The position numbers and the translations under genes are program-made. From NCBI RefSeq assembly GCF_001693335.1, contig NZ_CP016503.1, positions 992,001-1,056,000 of the forward strand: a stretch of 64,000 bases of DNA, given 5' to 3'. This document shows, one piece after another, positions 11,086 through 21,273 of this stretch. This stretch comes from Helicobacter enhydrae. Its GTDB lineage: Bacteria; Campylobacterota; Campylobacteria; Campylobacterales; Helicobacteraceae. Each line of letters opens with the position of its first letter. Positions within the stretch are counted from its first letter, which is position 1. The notes below the pieces were generated by a model that searched no databases, was not told the DNA's origin, and saw only the letters and a list, made by a program, of their open reading frames with translations.

Positions 11086-11801
11086 TGGCACAACTGATGA
11101 ATCCACTCATTCAAATCAAAGATTTGGATTTTTGTTATGGGACACAAAGCATCCTAAATCACATCAATCTCACTTACCATTCCTCTCAATTTCTTGGGAT
11201 CATTGGGCAAAATGGTGGAGGCAAATCCACGCTCATCAAACTCATTCTCAACCTAATCCCTCGACCAAAAAACATCACCCTTGCATTGAGTCTTGATGCT
11301 ATAGGCTATGTGCCACAGCATTCCAACCACAACCCACATTTCCCCGTTCGCGTCAATGAGATTGTCCAAATGGGTAGAGTGGCACCCATAGGACTTTATC
11401 GCAAGGCTGACAAAAACAAGACTTATGAGACAATGGAAAGACTGAATATTTTGGATCTAAAAGATAGAAAAATGTCTGATTTGAGCGGAGGGCAAAAGCA
11501 AAAGGTTTTGTTGGCTAGAGCCTTGTGCTCTGATCCCAAACTTCTGATTCTTGATGAGCCCACAGCAAGTATTGATTCTTTTTCAACCAATGAAATTTTT
11601 GCTTTGTTGCAAACCTTGCATTCCCAAGGCGTTGGGATCATTATCGTTTGTCACGATTTATCGCTCCTCTTGCACCATTGCACACATATTGCCTATCTAC
11701 AACACTCTCTTACGCTATATCAAATCCCCGAAAATCAAGACACTCTGATTGCTGATTTTGGATGCAAACATCATATTATGGGGCAATGCGATGCTCGATG
11801 A
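11085..11801 (+). CDS. znuC: Zinc/metal ABC transporter ATP-binding protein
   Basis: 238 residues. Complete ABC ATPase: Walker A GQNGGGKSTL (about 43-52), Q-loop YVPQHS, signature LSGGQKQKVLLARAL, Walker B LLILDEPTASID and switch histidine VCHDLSLLL. The ATG overlaps the znuA stop by one base. It energises metal import through the downstream permease. Confidence 0.92.
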   Translation: MAQLMNPLIQIKDLDFCYGTQSILNHINLTYHSSQFLGIIGQNGGGKSTLIKLILNLIPRPKNITLALSLDAIGYVPQHSNHNPHFPVRVNEIVQMGRVAPIGLYRKADKNKTYETMERLNILDLKDRKMSDLSGGQKQKVLLARALCSDPKLLILDEPTASIDSFSTNEIFALLQTLHSQGVGIIIVCHDLSLLLHHCTHIAYLQHSLTLYQIPENQDTLIADFGCKHHIMGQCDAR

Positions 11802-12621
11802 AATCTTGAGTTTGATTCAAATGCCTTTCATTCAAAATGCCCTTTTGGGGATTTTGCCTATTAGCCTTTTGTGTGGGATTGTGGGTTGTCTTATCAGCAT
11901 CAATCGACTTTCTTATGTGGCAGGGGCACTGACACACGGAGCCTATGGGGGAGTGGGGCTGGGTGTCTATTTTGGTCTCCCAATACTGCTGAGTGCTAGT
12001 TTTTTTAGCCTTGTTCTTGCTCTTGTGATGGCTTATCTCATCTCTAGATACCGCACGCACAGCGATAATTTCATTGGTGCGATTTGGGCTTTTGGTATGG
12101 CTATTGGAATCATTTTGATTGAACTCTCTGATGGATACAAAGCCGATATGATGGGGTATCTTTTTGGCAATATTCTCCTAATCACCACTCAAAATCTATA
12201 CATTATGGCAATCCTTGCATTGGTGTTTTCTCTTTTGCTTTTTTTCTTTTTCCCACAATTCCAAGCCTTGAGTTATGATGAGGATTTTGCCAAAACCCGC
12301 GGTATCGCCTCGCAAAAATTTTTCTTCACAATGATGATAATGATTGCATTTTGTATCACAGCTAGTATGCAGGCTGTGGGTTTGATTTTGGTCATCGCAC
12401 TTTTGAGCATTCCCCCATTTATTGCCCAAAACCTAAGCCAAACGCTCAAAGGAATGATGATACTCTCGGTGATTTTTAATTGCCTGTTTTGCTTTGTGGG
12501 ATTAATCTTTAGTTTTTATTTCAATCTCTCTAGTGGAGCAAGTATTATTCTGACAAGTGTGGCAGGGTTTGTGCTGTATTTGGGAATCACCAAGCTTACA
12601 AAATTGCGTTGTGATTCTTAG
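11791..12621 (+). CDS. znuB: Zinc/metal ABC transporter permease
   Basis: 276 residues starting at the ATG at 11791 inside the end of znuC; a longer in-frame extension from 11749 has no membrane-protein character. About eight hydrophobic helices. The segment GALTHGAYGGVGLG matches the ABC-3 family loop that contacts the ATPase. Homologous to ZnuB and related permeases. Last gene of the operon, convergent with the glycosyltransferase at 12639. Confidence 0.9.
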   Translation: MLDEILSLIQMPFIQNALLGILPISLLCGIVGCLISINRLSYVAGALTHGAYGGVGLGVYFGLPILLSASFFSLVLALVMAYLISRYRTHSDNFIGAIWAFGMAIGIILIELSDGYKADMMGYLFGNILLITTQNLYIMAILALVFSLLLFFFFPQFQALSYDEDFAKTRGIASQKFFFTMMIMIAFCITASMQAVGLILVIALLSIPPFIAQNLSQTLKGMMILSVIFNCLFCFVGLIFSFYFNLSSGASIILTSVAGFVLYLGITKLTKLRCDS

Positions 12622-12638
12622 AGACTAGGATCTAGCGA

Positions 12639-13775
12639 TCACCCCAAACTCTGCAAAAGATTGATGATCTGGGTTTGATTGGCTTGATTGTTTAATTGCC
12701 GATGTGCCTTATGGGAAGCACATCGATAGGCATACACCTCATCAGGTCGCAACTTATTCAAAAGATGTGCTACAGATTTGACATCAAACCCATCGCTCAC
12801 CCTCCCAACTCCATAAACATCAATCAATGGTACAAGATCTGTATTGGGCGTTGAAACAACCATCAAAGATGAGCCAATGTATTCAAAGAATTTATTGGGG
12901 ATTGTTGCAAGGAGATTGTAGGTTTTGGGTGGCATAAAATACAAACCAATATCAAATTGGGCTCCAAAAGGAATGATCTCATCAAAAGATACAGGGGAAT
13001 GCAAAAAGATTTTTTGCCCATTTCTCTGTCTCTTTTCTATCATTCCTTCGATTTTTTTGCGATATTGTGCCTCTCCTCCCACCAAAACCAAATGAAGCTC
13101 CAAATCTTGATGAAGCCTTTCGCTCAATCCGACAAGCTCCTCGATACTGCGATTATCAGAAAGCGATCCGTGATACAAAATCTTAAGTGGCAAGTGCGTT
13201 TGCTTGGGCTCTGGCAAATCATAAAAATAAGGGAGAGAAAGATACAGAATGGGGTTGATTCCATATTCTTGTCGATAGCGTTCTACAAAACTAGGAGATA
13301 CGCTCAAAACAGCATCGCATTGTGGCAAATATTTTTTGCAAAGCTCATCATTAAAGCGTTTAAAAAGTATATTCCATCTCAAACTAGAAGTAAGCCACAA
13401 AGGGAAATACTCCTGTGCATCAAAAATCACTTTTGCTTGTTTTTTATACCGCAAAGCAATAGGCAACAATGGCAAATCAAAACAAATCACAAAATCAAAA
13501 GTTTCTGTTTGCAAAAAAGGGACAATTTCTAGTCGATTTTCTGTCCAGATGAGCCTATCCCACTTCCTCAAGAAAACATCCACATACAAACCGCACTCTT
13601 GCCAAAAATTACGCTTCACATAGGCAGAAAAAGAATAGGTTTTAACACCAGAGATCGCACCTGTGCCAATCCCCATCGCACTCACTTCGTATGTTCTGAT
13701 CAGATTATCAATCATACGCCTAGGGCGTGGATTGACTGCAGGATTTGAAGCACTAAGTATCAGGACTCTTTGCAT
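12639..13775 (-). CDS. GT-B glycosyltransferase (family 4-like)
   Basis: 378 residues. The N-terminal half opens with a Rossmann strand, VLILSASNPAVNPRPRRMI. The C-terminal half has the GT4-type donor domain: ILYHGSLSDNRSIEELV, HLVLVGG, EIIPFGAQFDIGLYF and the PNKFFEYIGSSLMVVSTP segment in which the glutamate normally contacts the sugar nucleotide. It is paralogous to the gene at 59184, sharing PRPxRMI, EIIPxxxxFDxGL and PNKFFEYI. It overlaps the upstream 669-residue gene by 16 bases, so the two probably act on the same glycan. Donor and acceptor are unknown. Confidence 0.8.
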   Translation of the reverse strand: MQRVLILSASNPAVNPRPRRMIDNLIRTYEVSAMGIGTGAISGVKTYSFSAYVKRNFWQECGLYVDVFLRKWDRLIWTENRLEIVPFLQTETFDFVICFDLPLLPIALRYKKQAKVIFDAQEYFPLWLTSSLRWNILFKRFNDELCKKYLPQCDAVLSVSPSFVERYRQEYGINPILYLSLPYFYDLPEPKQTHLPLKILYHGSLSDNRSIEELVGLSERLHQDLELHLVLVGGEAQYRKKIEGMIEKRQRNGQKIFLHSPVSFDEIIPFGAQFDIGLYFMPPKTYNLLATIPNKFFEYIGSSLMVVSTPNTDLVPLIDVYGVGRVSDGFDVKSVAHLLNKLRPDEVYAYRCASHKAHRQLNNQANQTQIINLLQSLG

Positions 13776-15769
13776 AGGCTTTGCAACATATTTAGAAAAT
13801 GGCTCACCCCCATTTTGTTTCTTTTCTCATTATAACGCTCAAGACCTGCCATATTCTCGGCAATCAAGGCATCTTTTTGGGCTTTGGAGAGACTAAGCAA
13901 ATGGAGTGCTTTTTGATAATAATCCTCCTCATCGACAGCCATTGTGATCCACTCTTTTTGAACCATTTGAGGATTCTTCACTAGCACCAAAGACAACTTG
14001 CCCTTCGCCACATATTCAATCCGACTTTCCCCCTGCTCCATCGGAAAGCTATCAAGCCAAAAATCGATAATATGCCCATAAACCCCACTATCCACATATC
14101 CACAAAAATAGAATCTTTCTCGCCATTGAGCGTATTCTGCACCCAAAATAGACTTCAGTTTGTCCTCAATTTCAGCAATATTGCCACTTCCACAAGCCAA
14201 ATAAATGCTTTGGGGGAAATGACGCATAATCCTCACAAGCATTTGCAAATAGGGCAAACTATTGATTTTCACCAAACGCCCGATCGTGCCCAATATCAAA
14301 GCCTCTTTTGGGAATCTTGCACGATGTGAGGCGATCAATTTGTCTGAAACCAAAGGATTGTAAAATCTCCTATCCATTGCCACAGGTATGCCTACAAAAG
14401 CATTGCCCTCGCGATTGATCAAAGCCTCATTGCCACAAATATGCGTGATTTTGCAATCTAGGCTTGGAATATCATAGACGAAATTGCCGTGCGACCAAAA
14501 AATCCTATAAGGGGCACAACGCGTAGAAAGCACAAAATCACTGATGCCATAGCCATTGTTTGGGCTGATGAGATAAGTCACTTGATCTTGCTTGATTCTT
14601 TGAGCCAATGCCAAAGCCTTTTGCAAATGTGAATTATAAAATCCATCTTGATTGTAGGTAGAAGTCACATCAACAATCTCAATCCCCAATCCTTCATAGT
14701 CACTGATCGCAGTGCTTGTGTTTTCACTTTTTTCCAGCAAATTCATAGGATAGATTTTGATCACATAGCGTTGTTTGAACTCTTCATCTTGCAGAATCTG
14801 CTTCATAAAACTATACTCAACCTTAAAAGGGGAGTTTTCTACCAATCGATCACGCAACACACCAATCACAATCTTGTCAGTTTGTGGCATTGCGTCATAA
14901 GCAAGTGCATGTTTCTGTGCAAAATCCTCATAAACACGACACGCCACAAGATCGATTTCTTGCAAAAACTCCTTCCATTGTTTTTGGCTCTCATAGCTAT
15001 TGCCACACATGTGGTAGATAAAAAATTGCAAATACATACAATGATCCAAACTCTCCAAAGAGTCATCTTGCAAATGCAGATCAAACAATTCTTTCCAATA
15101 TACATAAAGCTCAAGCCAAGAGCGGTGGTTGAAAAAACTTGAGACATTCCAGAAGCAATGCAGCTGCCAATTCAAAATCGAACGCCGACGCATCATAGGC
15201 AATTGCATATAATGATCTTTGTGTAGAATCTCTTTGATAGATTCCAAAAAAAACTCCATAGAAATCCCAAGTTTTGGAAAAAATTGACGGATAAACTCTG
15301 CTGTCTGCCCTGCCGAAGAGAGGTGCATCTGTAGGTGGCACACGCCTTGTATGTATTTTTTGATTGCCATTTGAGCTTCACCCTGCAACATCAAACACAG
15401 CACTTCAAGCTCTAGAAGCATTAGATTTTCATATTCGCCGATGTTTTGCCCCAAAAAATATTGTTGTGCTGTTTGAATATAATTTGTGAGTCTCTCATCA
15501 GCCACAAAGCCATCACTTGGCACAATCGGAGCATAAAACACATAAAGCAACAGATAAGTATTGTGGGCTAGTTCCCCTTTTTGCAACACCAAATCCAACA
15601 CCTTACACGCAAGGTTTTGTGCCACCTCAACACCAAGTGCCCTATCCTCTACAAACCAAGCCTCAATCTCTTGAGCCTCTATTGTCTGCAAACCACTCAC
15701 AAACGCATCTAGTTGCGATTTGGTTTCTAGTGTCAAAATAGTGTGTAAATATTCCCGCATTTTACTCAT
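13760..15769 (-). CDS. Large protein with helical N-terminal half and GT-B-like C-terminal half
   Basis: 669 residues with AAGGTGAT before the ATG. Residues 1 to about 290 look all-helical and may be TPR-like. The second half has GT-B features: ILGTIGRLVKINSLPYLQML, a glycine-rich YLACGSGNIAEIE turn, RFYFCGYVDSGVYGHIIDFW and LDSFPMEQGESRIEYVAKG where donor-binding loops occur. The layout of helical repeats plus GT-B resembles GT41 (OGT/HMW1C-like) enzymes, but I cannot confirm that family. It follows mreC by 3 bases and overlaps the next glycosyltransferase, placing glycosylation genes at the end of a cell-shape operon. Confidence 0.6.
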   Translation of the reverse strand: MSKMREYLHTILTLETKSQLDAFVSGLQTIEAQEIEAWFVEDRALGVEVAQNLACKVLDLVLQKGELAHNTYLLLYVFYAPIVPSDGFVADERLTNYIQTAQQYFLGQNIGEYENLMLLELEVLCLMLQGEAQMAIKKYIQGVCHLQMHLSSAGQTAEFIRQFFPKLGISMEFFLESIKEILHKDHYMQLPMMRRRSILNWQLHCFWNVSSFFNHRSWLELYVYWKELFDLHLQDDSLESLDHCMYLQFFIYHMCGNSYESQKQWKEFLQEIDLVACRVYEDFAQKHALAYDAMPQTDKIVIGVLRDRLVENSPFKVEYSFMKQILQDEEFKQRYVIKIYPMNLLEKSENTSTAISDYEGLGIEIVDVTSTYNQDGFYNSHLQKALALAQRIKQDQVTYLISPNNGYGISDFVLSTRCAPYRIFWSHGNFVYDIPSLDCKITHICGNEALINREGNAFVGIPVAMDRRFYNPLVSDKLIASHRARFPKEALILGTIGRLVKINSLPYLQMLVRIMRHFPQSIYLACGSGNIAEIEDKLKSILGAEYAQWRERFYFCGYVDSGVYGHIIDFWLDSFPMEQGESRIEYVAKGKLSLVLVKNPQMVQKEWITMAVDEEDYYQKALHLLSLSKAQKDALIAENMAGLERYNEKRNKMGVSHFLNMLQSLCKES

Positions 15770-15772
15770 TGA

Positions 15773-16537
15773 TCACCTTTCTTGCTGTGCAATCAGCCAC
15801 AAAAATCTCGATTTGACATCATAACTCAAATCAAGTTCTGCACTCAAATATCCACTATTTTTGATGACTTGAGTGATAGTCCCCACAAACGCTCCTTTGA
15901 AAAATATCCCATCTTTTCCACTTGTCAAGACTTTATCGCCGACTTTGATTAGACTCCCCATAGGGATGAAATCCACCCAAGCTTTTTGATTGCCATTTGC
16001 TTTGACAATCCCCTGAATCCCCTCATCGCCAATCATCACACCATAGCTACATTGGGGATCGCCGTTCAAAAAGCCTATGATTCTGTCATTTTCGTCTTTT
16101 TTGGCGATACCCACCACCTGATTGTCTGCAATGAGCCCATAAAACTTTGCATTGCCCAAAGGACTAGCCTCAATCCAAACACGCTTAAAATTGCCAAGCT
16201 CGACATAAGAATCAATGCGTGCAGGGAAAATTGAAGCAAAATTGGGCTTGAGCATTTTGTTGAAATTGGCATATTCCAAAATCTGTTGTTGCAATTCAAG
16301 GTTTTGGAGTCTCAAGCTCTCGCTTTCTTGCTGATATTTCACAAGCTCTCTAATCCTTGAAGCCTGATCGATATGCTCTTGATATTTTTGCTTAATCTGT
16401 GCTTGAAAATCCAAAAACTCTGCCTTGACTTGCTCCCCCATCATCAAGACTCCATCTTTCAAAAGGCGATCTATTTTGAAAAAAATAAAACACACAATCA
16501 AAAACAGAACAAAGGCGATCAGTGGCTTAATTTTCAT
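15773..16537 (-). CDS. mreC: Rod-shape-determining protein MreC
   Basis: 254 residues: one N-terminal membrane helix (about 6-22), a coiled-coil (about 45-90), then the periplasmic beta-domain with conserved segments YGLIADNQVVGIAKK and SGKDGIFFKGAFVGTI. MreC links cytoplasmic MreB to the wall-elongation machinery in the periplasm. It lies 2 bases downstream of mreB. No mreD is visible next to it. Confidence 0.92.
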   Translation of the reverse strand: MKIKPLIAFVLFLIVCFIFFKIDRLLKDGVLMMGEQVKAEFLDFQAQIKQKYQEHIDQASRIRELVKYQQESESLRLQNLELQQQILEYANFNKMLKPNFASIFPARIDSYVELGNFKRVWIEASPLGNAKFYGLIADNQVVGIAKKDENDRIIGFLNGDPQCSYGVMIGDEGIQGIVKANGNQKAWVDFIPMGSLIKVGDKVLTSGKDGIFFKGAFVGTITQVIKNSGYLSAELDLSYDVKSRFLWLIAQQER

Positions 16538-16539
16538 TC

Positions 16540-17577
16540 TTATTCAAAAACTAATTGCTCCAAGAGATCAATCTCTTCTATAGCACGGCTTGTGCCTTTT
16601 GCCACGCACAATAGAGGCTCTTCTGCGACATACACTGGAAGTTTCACAAGATCAGAGAGATACACATCAAGACCACGGATGAGCGCCCCTCCACCTGTAA
16701 GCACCACGCCATTTTCTACAATATCTCCTGCCAAATCTGGTGGCATGGATTCCAACACAGATTTCAGTGCGTTGCCAATTTCTTTGAGTTGTGTTTTGAT
16801 GGCTTCACGCACATCTTCACTTGTAAGCTCAATGGTGTTGAGCAATCCACTTACTTGATCCTTGCCTCTCACCTGCATTTTCAAGGGTTGCTCTAGAGCG
16901 ATAGCCGCACCAATCTGGATTTTGATCTCCTCTCCGGTCCGCTCTCCGATAAACAAATTGTAGTTTGTGCGTACATACTCCACAATCGCCACATCCAATT
17001 TGTCTCCTGCCACACGCAAAGACTTGGCGATCACAAGTCCGCCTAGTGAAATCACTCCAATCTCTGTAGTTCCCCCGCCAATATCCACCACGAGGCTTCC
17101 TTGGGGTTCTCTCACAGGCAACCCCGCACCGATAGCAGCTGCCATAGGCTCTTCAATCAAAAACACCTCTCTTGCCCCTGCACTCATTGCTGATTCTCTC
17201 ACAGCCTTTCTCTCCACCCCTGTCAAGCCATAAGGCACACACACCATAATCCTTGGACGCACAAGTGCTTTTCTTTTGTGTGCTTTTTCTACAAAATAGC
17301 GAATCATCTTTTCTGTCATATCAAAATCAGCAATCACGCCATCTTTCATCGGACGAATCGCATAGATGCTTCCCGGGGTTTTCCCTACCATTTCTTTTGC
17401 CGCATTGCCCACTGCTAGGAGTTTCCCTCGTGCAGTATGGCGATCATTTTGCACAGCGATGATAGATGGCTCATTGATGATGATCCCTTGCCCTCTGACA
17501 GACACCACCGTGTTAGCAGTCCCCAAATCAATAGCAATATCGTGTGAAAAGATTCCAATAAAACGATCTAAAATCAT
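16540..17577 (-). CDS. mreB: Rod-shape-determining actin homologue MreB
   Basis: 345 residues from the ATG at 17577 (GGAGAATTA upstream), in line with H. pylori MreB; the longer in-frame ORF adds a charged, non-conserved leader. Actin-fold phosphate motifs are intact: DIAIDLGTANTVV, VDIGGGTTEIGVI and VLTGGGALIRGLD. The start overlaps the clpX stop by one base (TAATG). Forms filaments under the inner membrane that position wall synthesis. Confidence 0.96.
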   Translation of the reverse strand: MILDRFIGIFSHDIAIDLGTANTVVSVRGQGIIINEPSIIAVQNDRHTARGKLLAVGNAAKEMVGKTPGSIYAIRPMKDGVIADFDMTEKMIRYFVEKAHKRKALVRPRIMVCVPYGLTGVERKAVRESAMSAGAREVFLIEEPMAAAIGAGLPVREPQGSLVVDIGGGTTEIGVISLGGLVIAKSLRVAGDKLDVAIVEYVRTNYNLFIGERTGEEIKIQIGAAIALEQPLKMQVRGKDQVSGLLNTIELTSEDVREAIKTQLKEIGNALKSVLESMPPDLAGDIVENGVVLTGGGALIRGLDVYLSDLVKLPVYVAEEPLLCVAKGTSRAIEEIDLLEQLVFE

Positions 17578-18878
17578 TAATTCTCCTTCTTTTTTTTCTT
17601 TAATCGATTGTCTTGTTTTTTTGTAGCTTCCAATACGCAACTCAAGTCTTCAATCGCACAAGGGACAATCTCCTCTTGCCTCAAAACATTGGCACGCCCT
17701 ATCACATACGCCTTTTTTTTGGATGGCAAATCAAACATCACTTCATTCAACAAGTCTTCCAAAATGCTTCTCAAGCCCCTTGCCCCCGTCTTCCTAGCAA
17801 TCGCCATTTGGGCAATCTCCTCCAACGCCCCATTGGTGAATTCCAATTTTGATCCATCAATGTCAAAGATTTTTTGATATTGCTTGATCAATGCATTCTG
17901 TGGCTTACGCAAAATCTCCACCATCGCTTCTAGTGTGATTTCCTGCAAAGTTGCCACCACAGGCAAACGCCCAATCAACTCTGGGATCAAACCATAATGC
18001 ACCAAATCTTCAGATTGCACCAAATGCAAGAGATCCTCTTCAGAATGTCGCGAACTTTGCTCTTGTGAAAACCCAAGAGTTTTGCCATTCATTCGTTTTT
18101 TGATGATTTCTTCCAACCCATCAAATGCCCCACCACACAAAAAGAGAATGTTTTGGGTATTGATTTGAATAAAATCTTGATGAGGGTGCTTCCTGCCACC
18201 TTTTGGAGGGACATTGACAAGGCTCCCCTCAATGATTTTGAGCAATGCTTGTTGCACCCCTTCACCAGACACATCTCTAGTAATCGAGCGATTTTCAGAA
18301 AGCCTTGAGATTTTATCCACCTCATCGATAAAAACAATCCCTCTCTCTGCCCTCTCCACATCGCCATCAGCAGCTTGGAGCAATCTTGTCAAAATGTTTT
18401 CTACATCTTCGCCGACATAACCTGCCTCTGTCAAAGAAGTCGCATCACAAATAGCGATAGGCACACCCAGCGTTTTTGCCAAAGTCTGTGCCATTAGAGT
18501 TTTTCCACTGCCTGTTGGACCGATAAACAGCACATTGGATTTGGCAATATCCACATCAGCAAATGCCCCATCGTATTCTTGACTATAAATCCTTTTGTAA
18601 TGGTTATAAACTGCGACACTCAAAATCTTTTTGGCTTCTTCTTGCCCAATCACATAGCGATCAAGCGTGGCTTTGAGTTCTTTGGGGGTGGGCAAATCCA
18701 CCGCCACCTCTTCTGAAGCGTGTGCCTCTAGTATCGCCGTATCAAAAAGCCGATCAATCGCATTGAGACATACGCCACAAATACAAGCTTTTTGTTGGGA
18801 AATCTCTTCATCACTAATGATCACAGCTTCTCGTGGATATAGCTTCCCACAAAAACTGCACTGATATTCTTTATTCAC
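17577..18878 (-). CDS. clpX: ATP-dependent Clp protease ATP-binding subunit ClpX
   Basis: 433 residues from a GTG at 18878, chosen because it gives the ClpX zinc-binding domain directly ([11 protein letters not shown], then CICGVC) and has a GGAAAAGAGA site; the 60-codon upstream extension lies in lpxA. AAA+ motifs: Walker [10 protein letters not shown], Walker [11 protein letters not shown], sensor [12 protein letters not shown]. The pore region GYVGEDVE and the IGF-equivalent loop lie in the usual places. Works with ClpP, encoded at 3.4-4.0 kb. Overlaps lpxA upstream by 8 bases. Confidence 0.95.
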   Translation of the reverse strand: MNKEYQCSFCGKLYPREAVIISDEEISQQKACICGVCLNAIDRLFDTAILEAHASEEVAVDLPTPKELKATLDRYVIGQEEAKKILSVAVYNHYKRIYSQEYDGAFADVDIAKSNVLFIGPTGSGKTLMAQTLAKTLGVPIAICDATSLTEAGYVGEDVENILTRLLQAADGDVERAERGIVFIDEVDKISRLSENRSITRDVSGEGVQQALLKIIEGSLVNVPPKGGRKHPHQDFIQINTQNILFLCGGAFDGLEEIIKKRMNGKTLGFSQEQSSRHSEEDLLHLVQSEDLVHYGLIPELIGRLPVVATLQEITLEAMVEILRKPQNALIKQYQKIFDIDGSKLEFTNGALEEIAQMAIARKTGARGLRSILEDLLNEVMFDLPSKKKAYVIGRANVLRQEEIVPCAIEDLSCVLEATKKQDNRLKKKKKEN

Positions 18879-19677
18879 TCTCTTTTCCTTTCCTGAAAGG
18901 AATCCCTCGCGTTGATTCCAAAACAAAATGACAAATTCTAGCAATATTTTCTGAAGGGTTTTTGGCAAGCTCCTCTTCTGCCAACTCTTTGATAGGGGCA
19001 ACACGAGAAAATAGTTTTTTGTAAAGCATAGAAATTTCATCGATTTGCGTATGCTCAAAAAGCAATCTCAATCGATGTCGATTCAGACCACGAATCACCG
19101 CTCTATTGCCTTCTGCGATACAAAATGGAGGAATGTCTTGAGACAAAGCCGAACACCCTGCAACCATTGCTCCATCGCCAATTTTGCAAAACTGATGCAC
19201 TGCTGTAATGCCCCCGATATTGACATAATCCCCAAGCTCGACATGCCCCCCCAAAGTTGCATTGTTAGCCAAAATACAATGATCCCCGATCACGCAATCA
19301 TGTGCGATATGCACATACGCCATCAAAAGATTGTGGCTTCCTATCAGCGTTTTGCCCCCTCCTCCTGCTGTGCCGGGATTGAGCGTTGTGAATTCTCGTA
19401 TTAAATTGTCATCTCCGATAATAAGCTCTGTTTTCTCCCCATCATATTTCAAATCTTGGGGTGGCACTCCAACGGCAGCACCTGTAAAGACTTTGTTGTT
19501 TTTGCCCAATCTCGTGTAGCCCACAATCGTCGCACGATCATACACGATACATCCATCTCCGATTTCTACATTCTCTCCGATATAGCAAAAATCTCCGATT
19601 TCTACATTCTCACCGATTTTTGCCCCATCTTTGATCACTGCCGTTTTTGCAATTTTGGCACTTTTAGGAAATCCCAC
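18871..19677 (-). CDS. lpxA: UDP-N-acetylglucosamine acyltransferase LpxA
   Basis: 268 residues if translation begins at the GTG at 19677, which follows GGAGG by six bases and begins just after the fabZ stop; an upstream ATG at 19698 overlaps fabZ and is less likely. The protein is a left-handed beta-helix of hexapeptide repeats ([20 protein letters not shown] and onward) with the LpxA-specific [16 protein letters not shown] segment carrying the catalytic His. First committed enzyme of lipid A synthesis. The C-terminus is the usual helical domain. Confidence 0.94.
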   Translation of the reverse strand: MGFPKSAKIAKTAVIKDGAKIGENVEIGDFCYIGENVEIGDGCIVYDRATIVGYTRLGKNNKVFTGAAVGVPPQDLKYDGEKTELIIGDDNLIREFTTLNPGTAGGGGKTLIGSHNLLMAYVHIAHDCVIGDHCILANNATLGGHVELGDYVNIGGITAVHQFCKIGDGAMVAGCSALSQDIPPFCIAEGNRAVIRGLNRHRLRLLFEHTQIDEISMLYKKLFSRVAPIKELAEEELAKNPSENIARICHFVLESTRGIPFRKGKESE

Positions 19678-19678
19678 A

Positions 19679-20131
19679 TCACACCTCCGCATCTGCAACC
19701 ATTGCCTTGAGCTCTGCCTCTGCGACTAGTTTGTCTTCGACATAGGCTTGGCAATCAAGTTGCCACACTGCACCTTTTTGCTTCATCACATTCACACGAT
19801 AGACCAAACGATCTCCGGGCACCACAGGGGTTCTAAACTTCACACGATCGATCGTCATAAAATAGACGATTTTTTCTTCTGCTTTTTGATAATCATCGCC
19901 AAACATACTCACAAATGCCAAAATTCCCCCTGCTTGAGCCATCCCCTCTACAATCATCACGCCCGGATAAATGGGCTGTTTGGGGAAATGCCCCAAAAAC
20001 ACTTCTTCGTTGATTGTGATGTTTTTGTATGCCTCAAGCTTCTTATTTGGCTCCAAATTTACGACGCGATCGACAAGCAACATCGGATAGCGATGTGGAA
20101 GGATTTTTTTAATAGTATTGACATTGAACAT
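19679..20131 (-). CDS. fabZ: 3-hydroxyacyl-ACP dehydratase FabZ
   Basis: 150 residues, hotdog fold. The catalytic segment GHFPKQPIYPGVMIVEGMAQ contains the active His and Glu. DRVKFRTPVVPGD is also conserved. It dehydrates 3-hydroxyacyl-ACP in fatty acid elongation and so competes with LpxA for hydroxyacyl-ACP, consistent with their adjacency. First gene of the fabZ-lpxA-clpX-mreB-mreC run shared with H. pylori. Confidence 0.96.
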   Translation of the reverse strand: MFNVNTIKKILPHRYPMLLVDRVVNLEPNKKLEAYKNITINEEVFLGHFPKQPIYPGVMIVEGMAQAGGILAFVSMFGDDYQKAEEKIVYFMTIDRVKFRTPVVPGDRLVYRVNVMKQKGAVWQLDCQAYVEDKLVAEAELKAMVADAEV

Positions 20132-20179
20132 TTTTTACCTTTTTATATGGAATGCTTTGGATAAGTGATTCTACCAAAA

Positions 20180-21271
20180 CTAGCACTCTACTAATTCAAA
20201 AACCATTTCTTCTTGAAAAATACTTTCAATCCACACACGCGATTCACCCTCATACTCTTGCTCAACGATTATGATAGGATTGAGAGAGTGTGCTAATGTC
20301 AATCTCTGACGCAACTCAAGCTCTTGTGCATAACGCATCGGCTCTTTTTGCAAGGCTCTAAGGTTTGGATATTGTGTCTGCAACATCAGATTTAACGCCT
20401 CCAATGTAACAAACACACTATCATCACGCCTACTATACCCGATCTTGCCCCCACTATTTTCTAGAGGGATCCAAACTAGATTCCCCAATCTCACATTTTT
20501 CTTGCTTTGTGAGTGCGTAAGGATATAGCTAGGAATCACTTGAGCAAAAACCTCTACTTTTGCACTCAAGCACCGCCAAATCATTTCTTTTTGCTGACGC
20601 AATAAATATGCCCTACCCTCTTTCTCTAGCTCATCTCTGCGTGCAAACACCTCATTGCGATACTCAATGCTTCCGGGCATAATCTGTCTTGAAATGGGGC
20701 TAATGAACTCTAGCGGGAATCTCCCTTGTTTTTCCCTTTGCTTTTGCAGAGCAAACTTACAGCCACAATAATTTTGGCGATACAGATTGTCTTGTTTACT
20801 TAGTGCTGTTTGCCTTTGTGTGCCACCCCCACTCCTCACATCGATCTTGACAAAATCAAGTCCATATTTTTGGGCAATCTGATCCCCTTGTGCAAACAAA
20901 ACCTCTTGAGTTTTCATCGGAGAGGAGAGTAGGGTGGTGGTGAAACGCTTTTCTCCGATTTTTTGAGCGACTTTAGCACTCTCAATCAAACGCACATCAA
21001 AGCACACATTGCACCTTGCACCTTTTTCGGGCTCATCTTCTAGCCCCCTCACATCTTGACACCACTCCCAATCATCATATTTACCCTCAATCAACTCCAC
21101 GCCAAGCATTTGGCAACTACGCCTCACATCAAGCAAACGCAAATCGTGTTCGCTTCTAGGGTGGATGTTGGGGTTATAAAAAAACCCTACAAACTTTTCA
21201 TCCGGATATATTTTTTGCAACTCACTCAAAAAATAATGGCTATCCACACTGCAACAAATATGCACTAACAT
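20180..21271 (-). CDS. queH: Epoxyqueuosine reductase QueH (DUF208)
   Basis: 363 residues. The N-terminal part is DUF208/QueH: MLVHICCSVDSHYFL with adjacent Cys6 and Cys7, then RCNVCFDVRL and QNYCGCKFAL, which supply the cysteines for the Fe-S centre. QueH performs the last step of queuosine tRNA modification and replaces QueG where that is absent. Residues from about 185 on form an extra C-terminal domain found in the Campylobacterota members. The ribosome site AAAGGAT lies inside a tiny upstream ORF (21274-21366). Confidence 0.85.
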   Translation of the reverse strand: MLVHICCSVDSHYFLSELQKIYPDEKFVGFFYNPNIHPRSEHDLRLLDVRRSCQMLGVELIEGKYDDWEWCQDVRGLEDEPEKGARCNVCFDVRLIESAKVAQKIGEKRFTTTLLSSPMKTQEVLFAQGDQIAQKYGLDFVKIDVRSGGGTQRQTALSKQDNLYRQNYCGCKFALQKQREKQGRFPLEFISPISRQIMPGSIEYRNEVFARRDELEKEGRAYLLRQQKEMIWRCLSAKVEVFAQVIPSYILTHSQSKKNVRLGNLVWIPLENSGGKIGYSRRDDSVFVTLEALNLMLQTQYPNLRALQKEPMRYAQELELRQRLTLAHSLNPIIIVEQEYEGESRVWIESIFQEEMVFELVEC

Positions 21272-21273
21272 TT

